A stretch of 64,000 nt of DNA from Silvania hatchlandensis (GCF_025564065.1 NZ_JAMGZK010000049.1:161991-225990); one strand, 5' to 3'; shown: positions 9,539 through 20,906, numbered from the stretch's first letter. Program-made: numbers and translations. Notes: generated from the letters alone by a model not told the origin.

Positions 9539-12261
9539 GCTTGTGCCTCCTGCAGATTATCGAGACGCGCGCCTGCCAGTACCGGCGCAATGCCTGGTAA
9601 TCCCATCGGCAGACCCACCTGCCCTGCACTCAGACCGTCGGTGATAATCAGCGGCAGGCTGATCGTCTGGCCTTCATAGCTAAAGGAGATACGGGCGCCT
9701 GCGTTCACGCCAAGCTTCGCGGCATCAGCCGGGTTGAGCTTGATGTAAGGCTGCGGCATGCGGGTCTGGAACACCGGAGAACGCTGGGACATTTCGTCAC
9801 TACCAAACAGATGGTAGTAAGGCGCGATACGCCAGTTACCCTCTTCCGCCTGGAAGCTTGCCGGAACAGCGGAGAAGAACTCGAGACCGGTTTCGCTTGC
9901 TTCGATCAGGCGCACGCCAGGATCGCCATGGCGCAGAGAGCCGCCCACTTCAGCCTGGAACTTGTTCCATGCCTGCGGGGAGTTCCAGCCTGGTGCCCAG
10001 GCAAACGGAATCTGCGAACGTGGCGCAGACGGCTGGTTGTTCCCTTCCATTGAGAAGGCGAACATGGTGTCTTTATCCTGCGGCTGACGCGGTTCGTGCA
10101 CGCTGATGTTGGCACGCATCGCAGTACGGCCACTATAACGGTGCGGTTCACGGGCCAGCTTCTGGCCGCGAATGCGGAAGGAAGCATCCGGCGCCGCATC
10201 TTTGATGCCTGCCAGCTGCGGCAGGGCAGCTACGGCAGCATCGATCACGTCGTCGAGCTGGGTCCAGTCCACTTCACGACTCTGGACGGTGCTGTGCAGG
10301 GAGTGCAGCCAGCGCCAGCTTTCCAGCATCACGATGTTGGCATCGTAATAAGACGGATCGTAAACCTGGAAGAAACGCTGTGCGCGGCCTTCGTTGTTGA
10401 TAACGGTACCGTCACTTTCCGCGAAGCTTGCCGCAGAGAGCACCAGATGCGCTTTGTCCATGATTGCCGTGCGCTGATGGTCGATAACCATCACCAGTGG
10501 CGCTTTGGAGAGGGCGGCATCGACGCGGGCAGCAGAAGCATGACGATGCAGATCGTTCTCAAGGACGATAACGGCATCAGCCGCACCGGATTCGAGTTCG
10601 CTCAGCGCCGCTTCCAGAGAACCGCCGCCAATCATTCCCAGACCCATGCTGTTTACCGCGCGGGCAATCATGGTTACGCCGACGTCTGCGCCACGGCCTT
10701 TCAGAGCTTTCGCAACGTTAGCTGCAGCCTGAACGACCTCAACGCTACCGGCATTCGTACCGGTTACAATCAGCGGTTTCTTCGCACCGGCCAGCGCCTG
10801 TACGATCACATCGATCTTGTTCTGCAGGTCACGATCCAGGCCTTCAACCGCCGGGGCGCTGTTGTCCAGCGCATGGGCAATCGCAAAGCCAAGACGCGCC
10901 TGATCTTCAACCGGCGCGCAGTAGGTCCACGCCGCGATATCATCCAGACGAGTGTTATCGATATTAGTGACAAACAGCGGGTGTTTAGCACGCTGACCGA
11001 TATTCATGATCGCCGCAATCTGCCAGTCAGCCACTTTCTGGGCCGCTGCCATTTCGCGCGCTTTGCCTTTCACCGCCTGACGAACCGCCAGCGCAACGCG
11101 GGCGCCGGTCTGGGTTAAATCTTCACCCAATACCAGAACCGCATCATAAGATTCGATTTCGCGCAGCGCAGGGGTATGAATACCGCCTTCGCGCAGCACT
11201 TTCAGTACCAGCTGCAGACGTTCCTGCTCGCCCTGAGCGATACCGGTGTAGAAGTTATCCGCACCCACCAGCTCACGCAGCGCAAAGTTGCTTTCAACGC
11301 TGGCGCGCGGGGAGCCAATACCGATCACTTTCTTCGACTGGCGCAGAATATCTGCTGCACCCTGCATCGCCTGCTCGGCGTTAAGGGTGATCAGGTCATC
11401 GCCACGGCGCTGAACCGGCTGACGCGGACGGTCTTTCAGGTTCACATAGCCATAGCCGAAACGACCACGGTCGCAGAGGAAGTAGTGGTTTACGGTACCG
11501 TTGTAACGGTTTTCGATACGACGCAGTTCGCCGTAGCGCTCACCCGGGCTGGTGTTACAGCCGAGAGAGCACTGCTGGCAAATACTTGGCGCAAACTGCA
11601 TGTCCCACTTACGGTTGTAACGCTCGGAGTGCGTTTTATCGGTGAAGACGCCGGTCGGGCAGATTTCGACCAGGTTGCCGGAGAACTCGCTCTCCAGCAC
11701 GCCGTCTTCCGGACGACCGAAGTAGACGTTGTCATGTGCGCCATACACGCCCAGATCTTCGCCGTCGGCATAATCTTTGTAGTAACGCACGCAGCGGTAG
11801 CAGGCGATGCAGCGGTTCATTTCATGCGAGATGAACGGCCCCAGATCCTGGTTGCGGTGGGTACGTTTGGTAAAGCGATAGCGACGGAAGCTGTGCCCGG
11901 TCATCACGGTCATATCCTGAAGATGGCAGTTACCGCCCTCTTCACACACCGGACAATCGTGCGGGTGGTTGGTCATTAACCACTCCACCACGCTTTCGCG
12001 GAACTGTTTGGCTTCCGCGTCGTCGATAGAAATAAAGGTTCCTTCGGTGGCTGGTGTCATACACGACATCACCAGGCGACCACGCGTGTCTTCCGCGTTT
12101 TGATATTGCTTCACCGCACACTGGCGGCAAGCACCGACGCTCCCCAGCGCCGGATGCCAGCAAAAATACGGAATATCAAGGCCGAGGGACAGACAAGCTT
12201 CTAGCAGGTTGTCCGCGCCGTTGACCTCGTATTCTTTGCCGTCTACATGAATCGTAGCCAT
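9535..12261 (-). CDS. nuoG: NADH-quinone oxidoreductase subunit G
   Basis: A 908-residue peripheral subunit carrying several iron-sulfur clusters. An N-terminal [2Fe-2S] ferredoxin domain has C34, C45, C48 and C67. It is followed by the His/Cys-ligated cluster region ([15 protein letters not shown]), ferredoxin-like cysteines ([11 protein letters not shown]), the extra N7 cluster motif CQQCSLGC, and a large molybdopterin-oxidoreductase-like fold that binds no cofactor. ATG 12261 is chosen because a GGAAG site lies 7 bases before it; an in-frame ATG two codons earlier (12267) lies too close to that site. A small inverted repeat (CTCGAA/TTCGAG, 12280-12296) precedes the start. Confidence 0.96.
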   Translation of the reverse strand: MATIHVDGKEYEVNGADNLLEACLSLGLDIPYFCWHPALGSVGACRQCAVKQYQNAEDTRGRLVMSCMTPATEGTFISIDDAEAKQFRESVVEWLMTNHPHDCPVCEEGGNCHLQDMTVMTGHSFRRYRFTKRTHRNQDLGPFISHEMNRCIACYRCVRYYKDYADGEDLGVYGAHDNVYFGRPEDGVLESEFSGNLVEICPTGVFTDKTHSERYNRKWDMQFAPSICQQCSLGCNTSPGERYGELRRIENRYNGTVNHYFLCDRGRFGYGYVNLKDRPRQPVQRRGDDLITLNAEQAMQGAADILRQSKKVIGIGSPRASVESNFALRELVGADNFYTGIAQGEQERLQLVLKVLREGGIHTPALREIESYDAVLVLGEDLTQTGARVALAVRQAVKGKAREMAAAQKVADWQIAAIMNIGQRAKHPLFVTNIDNTRLDDIAAWTYCAPVEDQARLGFAIAHALDNSAPAVEGLDRDLQNKIDVIVQALAGAKKPLIVTGTNAGSVEVVQAAANVAKALKGRGADVGVTMIARAVNSMGLGMIGGGSLEAALSELESGAADAVIVLENDLHRHASAARVDAALSKAPLVMVIDHQRTAIMDKAHLVLSAASFAESDGTVINNEGRAQRFFQVYDPSYYDANIVMLESWRWLHSLHSTVQSREVDWTQLDDVIDAAVAALPQLAGIKDAAPDASFRIRGQKLAREPHRYSGRTAMRANISVHEPRQPQDKDTMFAFSMEGNNQPSAPRSQIPFAWAPGWNSPQAWNKFQAEVGGSLRHGDPGVRLIEASETGLEFFSAVPASFQAEEGNWRIAPYYHLFGSDEMSQRSPVFQTRMPQPYIKLNPADAAKLGVNAGARISFSYEGQTISLPLIITDGLSAGQVGLPMGLPGIAPVLAGARLDNLQEAQA

Positions 12262-12318
12262 TAGCATGCTTCCAGTTGGCTCGAATTAACTTCGAGCGTT
12301 AATCAAAATTCTTCGTCG

Positions 12319-13656
12319 TTACCAGCGCGCTTTCAGCAGGTTCGGCTGAATACCATTAATCAAATGGGTATTGCTGAACGGCTGCTTGATGCCTGCTTCG
12401 AATTCGTCGCGGAAATATTTAATTGCGCTTTGCAGTGGCTCAACGGCACCTGGCGCATGCGCACAGAAGGTTTTACCCGGCCCTAAGAATCGACACAGTT
12501 GCTCAAGTGTCTCGATATCGCCAGGCTGGCCTTCGCCACGCTCAATAGCACGCAGGATCTTCACGCTCCACGGCAGACCGTCACGACATGGCGTACACCA
12601 GCCGCAGGACTCACGGGCGAAGAACTCTTCCAGGTTACGCACCAGCGACACCATGCCGATCTCGTGGTCGACGGCCATCGCCAGCGCCGTACCCAGACGG
12701 CTGCCTGCTTTACCAATGCTTTCGAATTCCATCGGCAGATCAAGGTGGGCTTCGGTCAGGAAGTCTGTCCCTGCCCCACCCGGCTGCCAGGCTTTGAATT
12801 TCAGGCCATCGCGCATGCCACCCGCGTAGTCTTCAAGAATTTCGCGTGCGGTGGTGCCAAACGGCAGTTCCCACAGGCCCGGGTTTTTCACGCGGCCCGA
12901 GAAGCCCATCAGCTTGGTGCCGGCATCTTTACTGGTCGAGATGCCCTGGTACCACGCCACGCCGTTATCAAGGATAGCCGGAACGTTGCACAGGGTTTCG
13001 ACGTTGTTTACACAGGTCGGTTTACCCCACACGCCGGAGCTCGCCGGGAACGGCGGCTTGGAACGCGGGTTCGCACGGCGTCCTTCCAGAGAGTTAATCA
13101 GCGCGGTCTCTTCACCGCAGATATAACGCCCGGCGCCAGTGTGCACGAACAGTTCGAAGTCAAAACCGGTGCCCAGAATGTTTTTACCAAGCAGGCCCGC
13201 CTCGGTGGCTTCGGCAATCGCGCGGCGCAGGTTCTCTGCCGCTTCGATGTACTCGCCGCGCAGGAAGATGTAACCGCGGTAGGCTTTCAGCGCGAAGGCG
13301 GAGATCAGCATGCCTTCCACCAGCAGGTGCGGCAGCTGCTCCATCAGCAGGCGATCTTTGTAGGTGCCCGGCTCCATTTCATCGGCATTACACAGCAGGT
13401 AACGGATGTTCATGGATTCGTCTTTTGGCATCAGGCTCCACTTCAGTCCGGTGGAAAAGCCTGCACCGCCGCGCCCTTTCAGGCCAGCGTCTTTCACAGC
13501 GTTGACGATCTCATCAGGCGCCATGCCGCCCAGCGCTTTACGTGCGCCGGAATAGCCGTTTTTGCTCTGATATTCATCAAGCCATACCGGCTGTTTGTCA
13601 TCGCGCAGACGCCAGGTCAGCGGATGCGTTTCAGCAGTACGCATTACGGTTTTCAT
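12319..13656 (-). CDS. nuoF: NADH-quinone oxidoreductase subunit F, NADH- and FMN-binding
   Basis: A 445-residue subunit at the tip of the peripheral arm. It oxidises NADH through FMN and hands electrons to cluster N3. The flavin/NADH-binding glycine-rich motif [10 protein letters not shown] is at residues 61-70. The [4Fe-4S] motif [12 protein letters not shown] is near 350, and the fourth ligand lies in KTFCAHAP near 398. Length and sequence match E. coli. It overlaps nuoE by four bases and is followed by a 57-base gap to nuoG. Confidence 0.98.
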   Translation of the reverse strand: MKTVMRTAETHPLTWRLRDDKQPVWLDEYQSKNGYSGARKALGGMAPDEIVNAVKDAGLKGRGGAGFSTGLKWSLMPKDESMNIRYLLCNADEMEPGTYKDRLLMEQLPHLLVEGMLISAFALKAYRGYIFLRGEYIEAAENLRRAIAEATEAGLLGKNILGTGFDFELFVHTGAGRYICGEETALINSLEGRRANPRSKPPFPASSGVWGKPTCVNNVETLCNVPAILDNGVAWYQGISTSKDAGTKLMGFSGRVKNPGLWELPFGTTAREILEDYAGGMRDGLKFKAWQPGGAGTDFLTEAHLDLPMEFESIGKAGSRLGTALAMAVDHEIGMVSLVRNLEEFFARESCGWCTPCRDGLPWSVKILRAIERGEGQPGDIETLEQLCRFLGPGKTFCAHAPGAVEPLQSAIKYFRDEFEAGIKQPFSNTHLINGIQPNLLKARW

Positions 13657-14153
13657 TTGTACTGCTCCAGCAGGTCAGGAATCGCTTCCGGCGTCACATG
13701 AACGTGAGTATCCTCATCGATCATCATCGCCGGCCCCTTGTCGCAGTTACCCAGGCAGCAGGTTGGCAGCAGGGTAAAACGCCCATCAAAGGTGGTCTGT
13801 CCCGGCTTAATATCGAGTTTTTTCTCGATAGCGGCCTGGATCCCCTGATAACCAGTGATATGGCATACCACGCTGTCGCAATAGCGGATCACATGACGGC
13901 CAACCGGCTGGCGGAAGATCTGACTGTAGAACGTTGCCACGCCTTCGACGTCGCTTGCCGGAATACCCAGCACGTCCGCGATAGCATAGATTGCTCCATC
14001 TGGCACCCAACCACGCTGTTTCTGAACGATTTTCAGCGCTTCAATGGACGCCGCACGCGGGTCTTCGTAGTGATGCATCTCATGCTCAATCGCAGCACGT
14101 TCTGCGGCACTCAGCTCAAAAGCCTCGGTTTGTGGTTGTTGATTCTCGTGCAT
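13653..14153 (-). CDS. nuoE: NADH-quinone oxidoreductase subunit E, [2Fe-2S] thioredoxin-like
   Basis: A 166-residue thioredoxin-fold subunit that carries the off-path [2Fe-2S] cluster N1a next to FMN. The four ligands C92, C97, C133 and C137 (the latter two in CLGNCDKGP) are in the same positions as in E. coli. It lies two bases after nuoC and overlaps nuoF by four bases. Confidence 0.98.
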   Translation of the reverse strand: MHENQQPQTEAFELSAAERAAIEHEMHHYEDPRAASIEALKIVQKQRGWVPDGAIYAIADVLGIPASDVEGVATFYSQIFRQPVGRHVIRYCDSVVCHITGYQGIQAAIEKKLDIKPGQTTFDGRFTLLPTCCLGNCDKGPAMMIDEDTHVHVTPEAIPDLLEQYK

Positions 14154-14155
14154 AA

Positions 14156-15958
14156 TTAGCGGTCCACGTCTGACATAACAAAATCGATACTACCCAGATA
14201 CACAATCAGGTCAGAGACCAGACTGCCGCGAATGGCGGACGGGATTTGCTGCAGGTGCGCAAAGCTCGGCGTACGGATACGCGTACGGTAGCTCATGGTG
14301 CTGCCGTCGCTGGTCAGGTAATAACTGTTGATCCCCTTGGTCGCTTCGATCATCTGGAAGGATTCGTTGGCCGGCATCACCGGACCCCACGAAACCTGCA
14401 GGAAGTGCGTGATCAAGGTTTCGATATGTTGCAGCGTGCGCTCTTTCGGTGGCGGCGTCGTCAGCGGGTGATCCGCCTTGAACGGGCCTTCCGGCATGTT
14501 GTTGAGGCACTGCTCAAGGATACGCAGACTCTGACGCAGCTCTTCCACTTTCAGCATTACGCGGGTGTAGCAGTCGGACACGCCGCCGCCAACCGGTACT
14601 TCAAAGTCGAAGTTTTCGTAGCCAGAGTAAGGACGGGCTTTACGCACGTCGAAATCAATACCGGTTGCACGCAGGCCAGCACCGGTGGTGCCCCACTCCA
14701 GCGCCTCTTTCGCGCCATAAGCGGCAACGCCTTTCGAACGGCCAATCAGGATCGAGTTACGCAGTGCGGCTTTCTCGTATGACGCCAGACGTTTTGGCAT
14801 CCAGTCGAGGAACTCACGCAGCAGACGATCCCAGCCGCGCGGCAGGTCGTGCGCCACACCGCCGATACGGAACCAGGCCGGGTGCATACGGAAGCCTGTA
14901 ATCGCTTCCACCAGATCATAAATTTTCTGACGGTCGGTAAAGGCGAAGAACACCGGGGTCATCGCACCAACGTCCTGGATAAACGTGGAGATGTACAGCA
15001 GGTGGCTGTTGATACGGAACAGCTCAGACAGCATCACGCGGATCACGTCAACGCGTTCCGGCACTTTAATGCCGGCCAGTTTTTCAACCGCCAGCACGTA
15101 AGGCATTTCGTTCACGCAGCCGCCGAGGTACTCGATACGGTCGGTGTACGGAATGTAGCTGTGCCAGGACTGACGTTCGCCCATCTTCTCTGCGCCACGG
15201 TGGTGATAGCCCACGTCTGGCACACAGTCGACAATCTCTTCGCCGTCGAGCTGAAGAATAATACGGAATGCACCGTGCGCAGACGGGTGGTTCGGACCGA
15301 GGTTGAGGAACATGAAGTCCTCGTTTTCGGTGCCGCGCTTCATGCCCCAGTCTTCCGGCTTGAAGGTCAGCGCTTCCATCTCCAGATCCTGCTTGGCTTT
15401 GGTCAGCTCAAACGGATCGAATTCGGTGGCGCGCGCCGGATAATCTTTACGCAGCGGGTGACCGGTCCACGTCGGCGGCATCATGATGCGCGTCAGGTGC
15501 GGGTGGCCATCGAAAGTCATGCCAAACATTTCCCAGGTCTCACGCTCATACCAGTTAGCGTTCGGGAACAGTTTGGTGACGGTCGGCAGATGCATGTCGT
15601 TTTCAGACAATGCCACCTTGAGCATGATATCCGTATTACGGTCTATTGAGATCAGGTGGTAGAAAACGGAAAAATCCGCCGCGGGTAAACCGTGGCGGTG
15701 CGTACGCAGTCGCTCATCCATGCCGTGCAGGTCAAACAGCATGACGTAAGGTTTAGGTAGTTTCTTTAGGAAATCAACCACTTCCAGTAATTGCTCACGC
15801 TTCACCCAAACAACGGGTACCCCGGTACGGGTGGCCTGAACAGTAAAGGCATCCGGCCCAAAACGGTTGCGCATTTCGCCAATGACCGGGTCATCGAGAT
15901 GATCCCGTGTTTGCCAGGCGGCGTCTTGCGCGGTTAAGTCGGTCATAGTGTTCACCAT
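14156..15958 (-). CDS. nuoC: NADH-quinone oxidoreductase subunit C/D (fused)
   Basis: A 600-residue fusion: residues 1 to about 190 are the NuoC (30 kDa) domain, and about 210 to 600 the NuoD (49 kDa) domain that forms the quinone site with NuoB. The fusion is normal for gammaproteobacteria. The signature [17 protein letters not shown] marks the end of the C part and [15 protein letters not shown] the start of the D part. The C-terminal segment [19 protein letters not shown] region and [20 protein letters not shown] end match the hydrogenase-derived family. The annotated start gives [11 protein letters not shown], close to E. coli MVNNMTDLTAQ; an internal ATG four codons later is possible. 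Confidence 0.97.
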   Translation of the reverse strand: MVNTMTDLTAQDAAWQTRDHLDDPVIGEMRNRFGPDAFTVQATRTGVPVVWVKREQLLEVVDFLKKLPKPYVMLFDLHGMDERLRTHRHGLPAADFSVFYHLISIDRNTDIMLKVALSENDMHLPTVTKLFPNANWYERETWEMFGMTFDGHPHLTRIMMPPTWTGHPLRKDYPARATEFDPFELTKAKQDLEMEALTFKPEDWGMKRGTENEDFMFLNLGPNHPSAHGAFRIILQLDGEEIVDCVPDVGYHHRGAEKMGERQSWHSYIPYTDRIEYLGGCVNEMPYVLAVEKLAGIKVPERVDVIRVMLSELFRINSHLLYISTFIQDVGAMTPVFFAFTDRQKIYDLVEAITGFRMHPAWFRIGGVAHDLPRGWDRLLREFLDWMPKRLASYEKAALRNSILIGRSKGVAAYGAKEALEWGTTGAGLRATGIDFDVRKARPYSGYENFDFEVPVGGGVSDCYTRVMLKVEELRQSLRILEQCLNNMPEGPFKADHPLTTPPPKERTLQHIETLITHFLQVSWGPVMPANESFQMIEATKGINSYYLTSDGSTMSYRTRIRTPSFAHLQQIPSAIRGSLVSDLIVYLGSIDFVMSDVDR

Positions 15959-16046
15959 TGCAAATGGTCCGTGGTGACTGTCGGGCGTGGCTTCGCGCTA
16001 TTTGAATAGTGATATGCGAAGGTTATCTCCAGCCCACAGGCGCAAA

Positions 16047-16721
16047 TTAAATTTCGTCTGGTGTACGCAGGTTGGTGACGGCAATACGTTCGCCGCGTTT
16101 ACGCTCGCGCTCAGACTGCATGTTAGCGCGGTACACGCCCTGATCGCCCACAACCCAGGAGAGCGGACGGCGTTCTTTGCCAATCGACTCCTGCAGCAGC
16201 ATCAGGGCCTGCATGTAGGCCTCAGGACGCGGTGGGCAGCCCGGGATGTAAACGTCCACCGGAATGAACTTGTCTACGCCCTGCACGACGGAATAGATGT
16301 CGTACATGCCGCCAGAGTTAGCACAAGCGCCCATGGAGATAACCCATTTTGGCTCAAGCATCTGGTCATAAAGGCGCTGAATGACCGGCGCCATTTTGGT
16401 AAAGCAGGTCCCCGCCACCACCATCAGGTCAGCCTGACGCGGGGAGGCACGCAGTACTTCTGCACCAAAACGCGCAACGTCATGCACCGCAGTGAATGAC
16501 GTCACCATTTCAACGTAGCAGCAAGAAAGACCGAAGTTATACGGCCAGATTGAGTTCTTGCGTCCCCAGTTGACCATATCGTGCATGGCATTCTCGAGCT
16601 TGCCCATGTACACGCTTTTGTTGACTTCTTGCTCCAGGGGGTCGGTTACGATCTCCTGCTTTTGCAGGGGGTAACGGTCATTCTCACCGTTAGGATCTAT
16701 GCGGGTGAGCGTATAATCCAT
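16047..16721 (-). CDS. nuoB: NADH-quinone oxidoreductase subunit B, N2 cluster
   Basis: A 224-residue peripheral subunit that binds the terminal [4Fe-4S] cluster N2, which reduces quinone. The unusual tandem ligands C67/C68 (LSCCYVEM), C133 (MGACANSGG) and C162 ([11 protein letters not shown]) are all present. It is four residues longer than E. coli NuoB because of an insertion around residues 43-46 ([11 protein letters not shown] against KLNDMVN as I recall it). It lies between nuoA (15-base gap) and nuoC (88-base gap). Confidence 0.97.
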   Translation of the reverse strand: MDYTLTRIDPNGENDRYPLQKQEIVTDPLEQEVNKSVYMGKLENAMHDMVNWGRKNSIWPYNFGLSCCYVEMVTSFTAVHDVARFGAEVLRASPRQADLMVVAGTCFTKMAPVIQRLYDQMLEPKWVISMGACANSGGMYDIYSVVQGVDKFIPVDVYIPGCPPRPEAYMQALMLLQESIGKERRPLSWVVGDQGVYRANMQSERERKRGERIAVTNLRTPDEI

Positions 16722-16736
16722 CTTATTGCCTCGCTG

Positions 16737-17177
16737 TTACTGCTGACGATTAGAGATACTGTTTCCCGGGTTGGCACGTTCACGGCGTGAGCGTACAGGT
16801 GTCCAGTCCAGCGCGCCGATACGCACCAGATAAACCAGACCGGCCAGTAACACTAAAATGAAAATTGCGGCCTCGACAAAGCCTACCCAACCACTTTCGC
16901 GGATAGAGACAGACCATGCGAACAGGTAAAGCGCTTCCACGTCGAAGATGACGAAGAACATGGCCACCAGATAGAATTTGGCAGACAGGCGTAAACGCGC
17001 GGTACCTACCGAATCGATACCCGATTCGAATGGCGTGTTTTTGTGCCTTGCGCGGGCGCGACCGCCCAGGAACCAGCCGCCGACAAGCATCAGGCAGCAC
17101 AGGCCAATGGCAACGATAAGAAAGATTGCGAATGCCCAGTGATGAGCGATGACTTCTGTGGATGTTGACATACTCAT
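16737..17177 (-). CDS. nuoA: NADH-quinone oxidoreductase subunit A
   Basis: A 146-residue membrane subunit (ND3 homologue) with three helices; E. coli NuoA is 147. The loop after helix 1 carries [10 protein letters not shown], the region that packs near the quinone site. Helix 2 has the conserved acidic residues in [14 protein letters not shown]. The C-terminal tail is polar. It is the first gene of the nuo operon, so the promoters should lie in the long upstream gap. Confidence 0.97.
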   Translation of the reverse strand: MSMSTSTEVIAHHWAFAIFLIVAIGLCCLMLVGGWFLGGRARARHKNTPFESGIDSVGTARLRLSAKFYLVAMFFVIFDVEALYLFAWSVSIRESGWVGFVEAAIFILVLLAGLVYLVRIGALDWTPVRSRRERANPGNSISNRQQ

Positions 17178-17726
17178 TGCTTACTCATCAAAAGTGATAC
17201 CTGTAAACCCTGCTCTTACTGGCAGATGGGCATCACATCGATTCATGGGGAGGAACAAATAACCGTACACTAACTGTCGAAAATGAGACATAGACAGCAA
17301 AATGATGAGGTTTTTTACTCCTTTCTATAACCTTTTGTCAACTTTAACAAAAGTTTCTTCACATTAAATTACATCGTTCGATCTTCATTAACATTTAATG
17401 CCCTTTTCCCCTCACGAGGCGTGAGGCGTGTTCCTGCGTTAGGGTGTTGAATCGTGTCCGTAATGTATTAATGCCAAGATTACCCTCTTAGTTTGACAGG
17501 ATTTGCCGCTGATTCCTCCCCCCAAAGAGGAGTATTTTCTTGATCTGTGACACGCTTTTGTTAATTCAATCAAAAAAACGGCAACATCTTTGCTGCTTTT
17601 TTAACATGACCATTGACATTGTACGGAGAGAAGCGCGTGGGGCAACCCAGACAGGGCGAATGACCATGCCATTGATAAACATGATTATTAATTGCAACTT
17701 AAGCCAAACCACTGGGACCAGATGAT
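17178..17726. promoter_or_regulatory. Long nuo upstream region (nuoA-lrhA gap)
   Basis: About 550 bases without a plausible gene separate nuoA from the lrhA terminator; E. coli has a gap of similar size here that holds the nuo promoters. The sequence is AT-rich with runs such as TAACATTTAATG and CTTTTGTTAATTCAATC. A partial FNR-like box (TTGAT-AAAC-ATGAT) lies at 17682-17695. A weak hairpin flanked by A7 and T6 runs (about 17572-17602) could act as a factor-independent stop. E. coli nuo is known to be controlled by ArcA, NarL, FNR, IHF and Fis. I cannot place individual promoter boxes here with confidence. Confidence 0.5.
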
Positions 17727-17773
17727 AAAAAAGAACCACTGGGCCGCAAATGAGCCTCAGTGATTCTTTTTTT
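17727..17773. terminator. lrhA terminator, possibly bidirectional
   Basis: AAGAACCACTG and CAGTGATTCTT form an 11-bp stem with one G-T pair around a 16-base loop, with A-runs to the left and T-runs to the right. On the minus strand it lies 38 bases after the lrhA stop. Confidence 0.75.
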
Positions 17774-17810
17774 GCAGAAGCAATTTGTTACCGAAATATT
17801 AGCGATTCGC

Positions 17811-18749
17811 TTACTCGAAATCGCGCTCGGTTACCAGGGAGTCATCCCCCCCTTCCGGGGTAACATTATTGTACTGCCACGGATTATGGTAGTTATCCAT
17901 CGCCGTGAAAATGGTCTGCGCCAGCTCGTTGTTGCTCAACGGGTTATGGCAGAGCATGTACTCCGTGTCAGGCAGCTGTGGCAATCCGTCCGCTTTACCT
18001 AATACGCGTAAGTCGGGACTCATCATCTCAACCGGGCGAGCGGTCACCCCAAGCCCCGCTTTTACTGCGGCGCGCACGGCAGGCAACGTGGAGGCCACGT
18101 ACGCGAGTCGCCAGGGGATATTAGCGGCAGTGAGCGTGGATAACACGATATCGCGGAACGGACTGGGATCGTCCAGCAGAACCAGCGGTACGGGCTCACC
18201 GCGCTGTAACACAAACTCAGCAGCACTGTACCAGTGGGTCGGCGAGGTGCGCAGCGTCAGACAATCAAACTGCCCGGCACGGTGCGTGGTCACCACCAGA
18301 TCGACTTCCTGTTCCTGAAGCATATCAACCATAAACGCGTTGCGCTTTACCCTGACATCCAGCGCAAGTTTCGGATAAACCGAACTGATGCGGTTGAGCA
18401 GGAACGGCAGAATGGTATCGGCGGACTCATCCGAAGCGCCTAAGGTTAAGACACCCTGCAGATTACTAAACATTAATGACGTACATGCTTCGTCATTAAA
18501 ACGAAGAATTTTTCGGGCATAGCCCAGCAGCTGAATACCGTGTTCAGTTAACAGCTTATTGCGGCCATGACGGGCAAAAAGCTCTTTACCGACCAGTTGC
18601 TCCAGTCGTTGCATTTGTTGACTGACCGCAGATTGGGTACGGCAAACTGCCGCCGCCGCAGCAGCAAAGGTGTTCAGATCGGCGACCGCAACAAAGGTTC
18701 TCAGCAGATCGAGGTCGAGATTCAGTATCGGACGATTTGCAATATTCAT
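17811..18749 (-). CDS. lrhA: LysR-type transcriptional regulator LrhA
   Basis: A 312-residue LysR-family regulator: a winged helix-turn-helix at about residues 13-72 ([20 protein letters not shown], then [13 protein letters not shown]), and an effector-binding substrate-fold domain from about 95. It is strongly similar to E. coli LrhA, which represses flhDC (motility and chemotaxis), type 1 fimbriae and rpoS translation indirectly. The name reflects linkage to nuo. The C-terminal tail (after residue 295) is the least conserved part. The gene has its own long upstream region and a terminator before nuoA, so it is a single-gene unit. Confidence 0.95.
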   Translation of the reverse strand: MNIANRPILNLDLDLLRTFVAVADLNTFAAAAAAVCRTQSAVSQQMQRLEQLVGKELFARHGRNKLLTEHGIQLLGYARKILRFNDEACTSLMFSNLQGVLTLGASDESADTILPFLLNRISSVYPKLALDVRVKRNAFMVDMLQEQEVDLVVTTHRAGQFDCLTLRTSPTHWYSAAEFVLQRGEPVPLVLLDDPSPFRDIVLSTLTAANIPWRLAYVASTLPAVRAAVKAGLGVTARPVEMMSPDLRVLGKADGLPQLPDTEYMLCHNPLSNNELAQTIFTAMDNYHNPWQYNNVTPEGGDDSLVTERDFE

Positions 18750-19691
18750 GTCTTTTCACTTACAGGTTACTCGCGCGGAGCTGCCCCGAGGTTAAGCTGT
18801 GTGCGTAAAAGTAAAACAGTTCCTTCTGAACAAAACCCTCTGACGTCCCGGTCTGGCAGTGTGCCTGCATAAAGTAATCGTGCTGGGTATATCAGCGGTC
18901 AGAAACAACTTATCTGACGATATTTTTATTCTCAACAACACTCGAGATATATAAATGCTTGCTGGATAATGTAAATGCCGTAAAGGAACAGCATTTCCAG
19001 CGCCAACTTTATCGCAGTAAAGGCTACGCAGCAATGGTATTGCTTAACTTAGCAAGGCAGAGATAATTCTAGCAATAACAAGAAACTAATAAAAGGAACG
19101 ACAGCGAGGCCAGCAACGGCTTCTTGCCCCGCCTGTCCTTGTGCGACATCTTAACCCAAATCCCTTTTGTTTATAAGCCTTATCGCCTCTTATCTGATTT
19201 AACCTGATTGATAACTGGCTAAACTAATTTAATTTATATTAACGAAAGTTGCGAATTCATATTTATTAAGAAATAAATAATATTTTAATCAGGACTTATT
19301 GATTAATAATGCTTAACATTATTTTCAAACGCGTAACGTTTATTTAAAACGCGTTTTTAGATTACGCGTCACGCTCGCTTCAGCTTTTACGAAAGATTAC
19401 TACCAGAAACTGTAGCACCGCCGCGGTAAATCGCCCGGCCCGCACCATTTTTACAGTGAAAAATCCACAATAAACCACACTAATCAAAACATTCAACCAC
19501 AAGATCGTCGGGACCCGGCATGGAAAATCCATGTTAACGAAAAATACAGATAAAAATATTACCTGTAGTTTAACAGTATGCACAAAATGTTCTCCTGTTT
19601 ACGCTTCAAAACCGGGCGATGCAGGAGTACATTGTTTCGTGCTGACTTCCACGGCAGGAAGTAGCAATAACAGCGAAAAGGTTAAAGGTTC
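18750..19691. promoter_or_regulatory. 942-base non-coding lrhA-alaA gap
   Basis: There is no convincing coding region on either strand. The stretch is AT-rich, most strongly at about 19190-19360, with long A/T-only words such as TAATTTAATTTATATTAA. ACGCGT occurs three times in 41 bases (19329, 19349, 19364). An imperfect long hairpin can form at about 19092-19140 (AAGGAACGACAGCGAGG against CCCCGCCTGTCCTT). The region must hold the divergent promoters of lrhA and alaA. E. coli has a gap of similar length here and a long lrhA leader. Individual boxes cannot be assigned by eye. Confidence 0.55.
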
Positions 19692-20906
19692 ATGTCACCC
19701 ATCGAAAAATCCAGTAAGTTAGATAACGTTTGTTACGACATTCGTGGCCCGGTTCTTAAAGAGGCAAAACGCCTTGAAGAAGAAGGCAATAAAGTTCTTA
19801 AACTTAATATCGGCAACCCGGCGCCATTTGGTTTTGATGCACCGGATGAAATTCTGGTTGATGTGATCCGCAACCTGCCGACAGCGCAAGGCTACAGCGA
19901 CTCGAAAGGTCTCTACACGGCGCGTAAAGCGATCATGCAGCACTATCAGGCGCGCGGCATGCGCGATGTGACGGTTGAAGATATCTATATCGGCAACGGT
20001 GTCTCTGAGTTGATCGTTCAGTCGATGCAGGCCCTGCTGAACAGCGGCGACGAAATGCTGGTGCCTGCACCGGATTATCCGCTGTGGACCGCCGCAGTAT
20101 CGCTCTCCAGCGGTAAAGCGGTTCATTACCTGTGTGATGAATCGGCAGGCTGGTTCCCTGACCTGGACGATATTCGCGCCAAAATCACGCCGCGTACCCG
20201 CGGTATCGTGATCATTAACCCTAACAACCCTACCGGCGCAGTCTACTCAAAAGAGCTGCTGCTGGAGATTGTCGAGCTGGCCCGTCAGCATAATCTGATC
20301 ATCTTTGCCGACGAGATTTACGACAAGATCCTGTACGACGCTGCGCAGCACCACTCTATTGCCGCTCTGGCACCGGACCTGCTGACCGTCACCTTTAACG
20401 GTCTGTCCAAAACCTACCGTGTCGCGGGCTTCCGCCAGGGCTGGATGGTACTGAACGGGCCGAAGAAACACGCGAAAGGCTATATCGAAGGGCTGGAAAT
20501 GCTCTCCTCTATGCGCCTGTGCGCAAACGTCCCGGCACAGCACGCCATCCAGACGGCGCTGGGCGGGTATCAGAGCATCAGTGAATTTATCGTGCCTGGC
20601 GGGCGTCTGTATGAGCAACGTAACCGCGCGTGGGAACTGATTAACGACATTCCGGGCGTCTCCTGCGTGAAGCCGAACGGTGCGCTGTACATGTTCCCGA
20701 AAATCGACATCAAGCGCTTCAATATCTTTGATGACCAGAAGCTGGTGCTCGACTTCCTGCTGCAGGAAAAAGTGCTGCTGGTGCAAGGCACTGCGTTTAA
20801 CTGGCCATGGCCGGATCATGTCCGTATTGTGACGCTCCCGCGTGAAGATGAGCTGGAAATGGCCATCAGCCGGTTCGGTCGCTTCCTCGGTGGATACCAT
20901 CAGTAA
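19692..20906 (+). CDS. alaA: Glutamate-pyruvate aminotransferase AlaA
   Basis: A 404-residue fold-type I PLP aminotransferase (class I/II), nearly collinear with E. coli AlaA (YfbQ). It makes alanine from pyruvate and glutamate. The PLP-binding lysine is K240 in FNGLSKTYRVAGFRQGW. The conserved NPNNPTGAVY segment is at about 176-185, and FADEIYDKI at 205-213 holds the aspartate that pairs with the PLP ring nitrogen. It is transcribed away from lrhA and followed by its own terminator. Confidence 0.96.
   Translation: MSPIEKSSKLDNVCYDIRGPVLKEAKRLEEEGNKVLKLNIGNPAPFGFDAPDEILVDVIRNLPTAQGYSDSKGLYTARKAIMQHYQARGMRDVTVEDIYIGNGVSELIVQSMQALLNSGDEMLVPAPDYPLWTAAVSLSSGKAVHYLCDESAGWFPDLDDIRAKITPRTRGIVIINPNNPTGAVYSKELLLEIVELARQHNLIIFADEIYDKILYDAAQHHSIAALAPDLLTVTFNGLSKTYRVAGFRQGWMVLNGPKKHAKGYIEGLEMLSSMRLCANVPAQHAIQTALGGYQSISEFIVPGGRLYEQRNRAWELINDIPGVSCVKPNGALYMFPKIDIKRFNIFDDQKLVLDFLLQEKVLLVQGTAFNWPWPDHVRIVTLPREDELEMAISRFGRFLGGYHQ

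Noticed and set aside
10096..11118. A 340-codon open frame antisense to nuoG
   Set aside because: Complement of a certain gene, no recognisable domain, no ribosome-binding site.
17540..17725. A 61-codon open frame in the nuoA-lrhA gap
   Set aside because: No ribosome-binding site, and it runs over a hairpin with A- and T-runs; more likely leader DNA.
19380..19722. Short open frames in the lrhA-alaA gap
   Set aside because: About 60 codons each, no ribosome-binding site, no similarity I recognise; composition like non-coding DNA.
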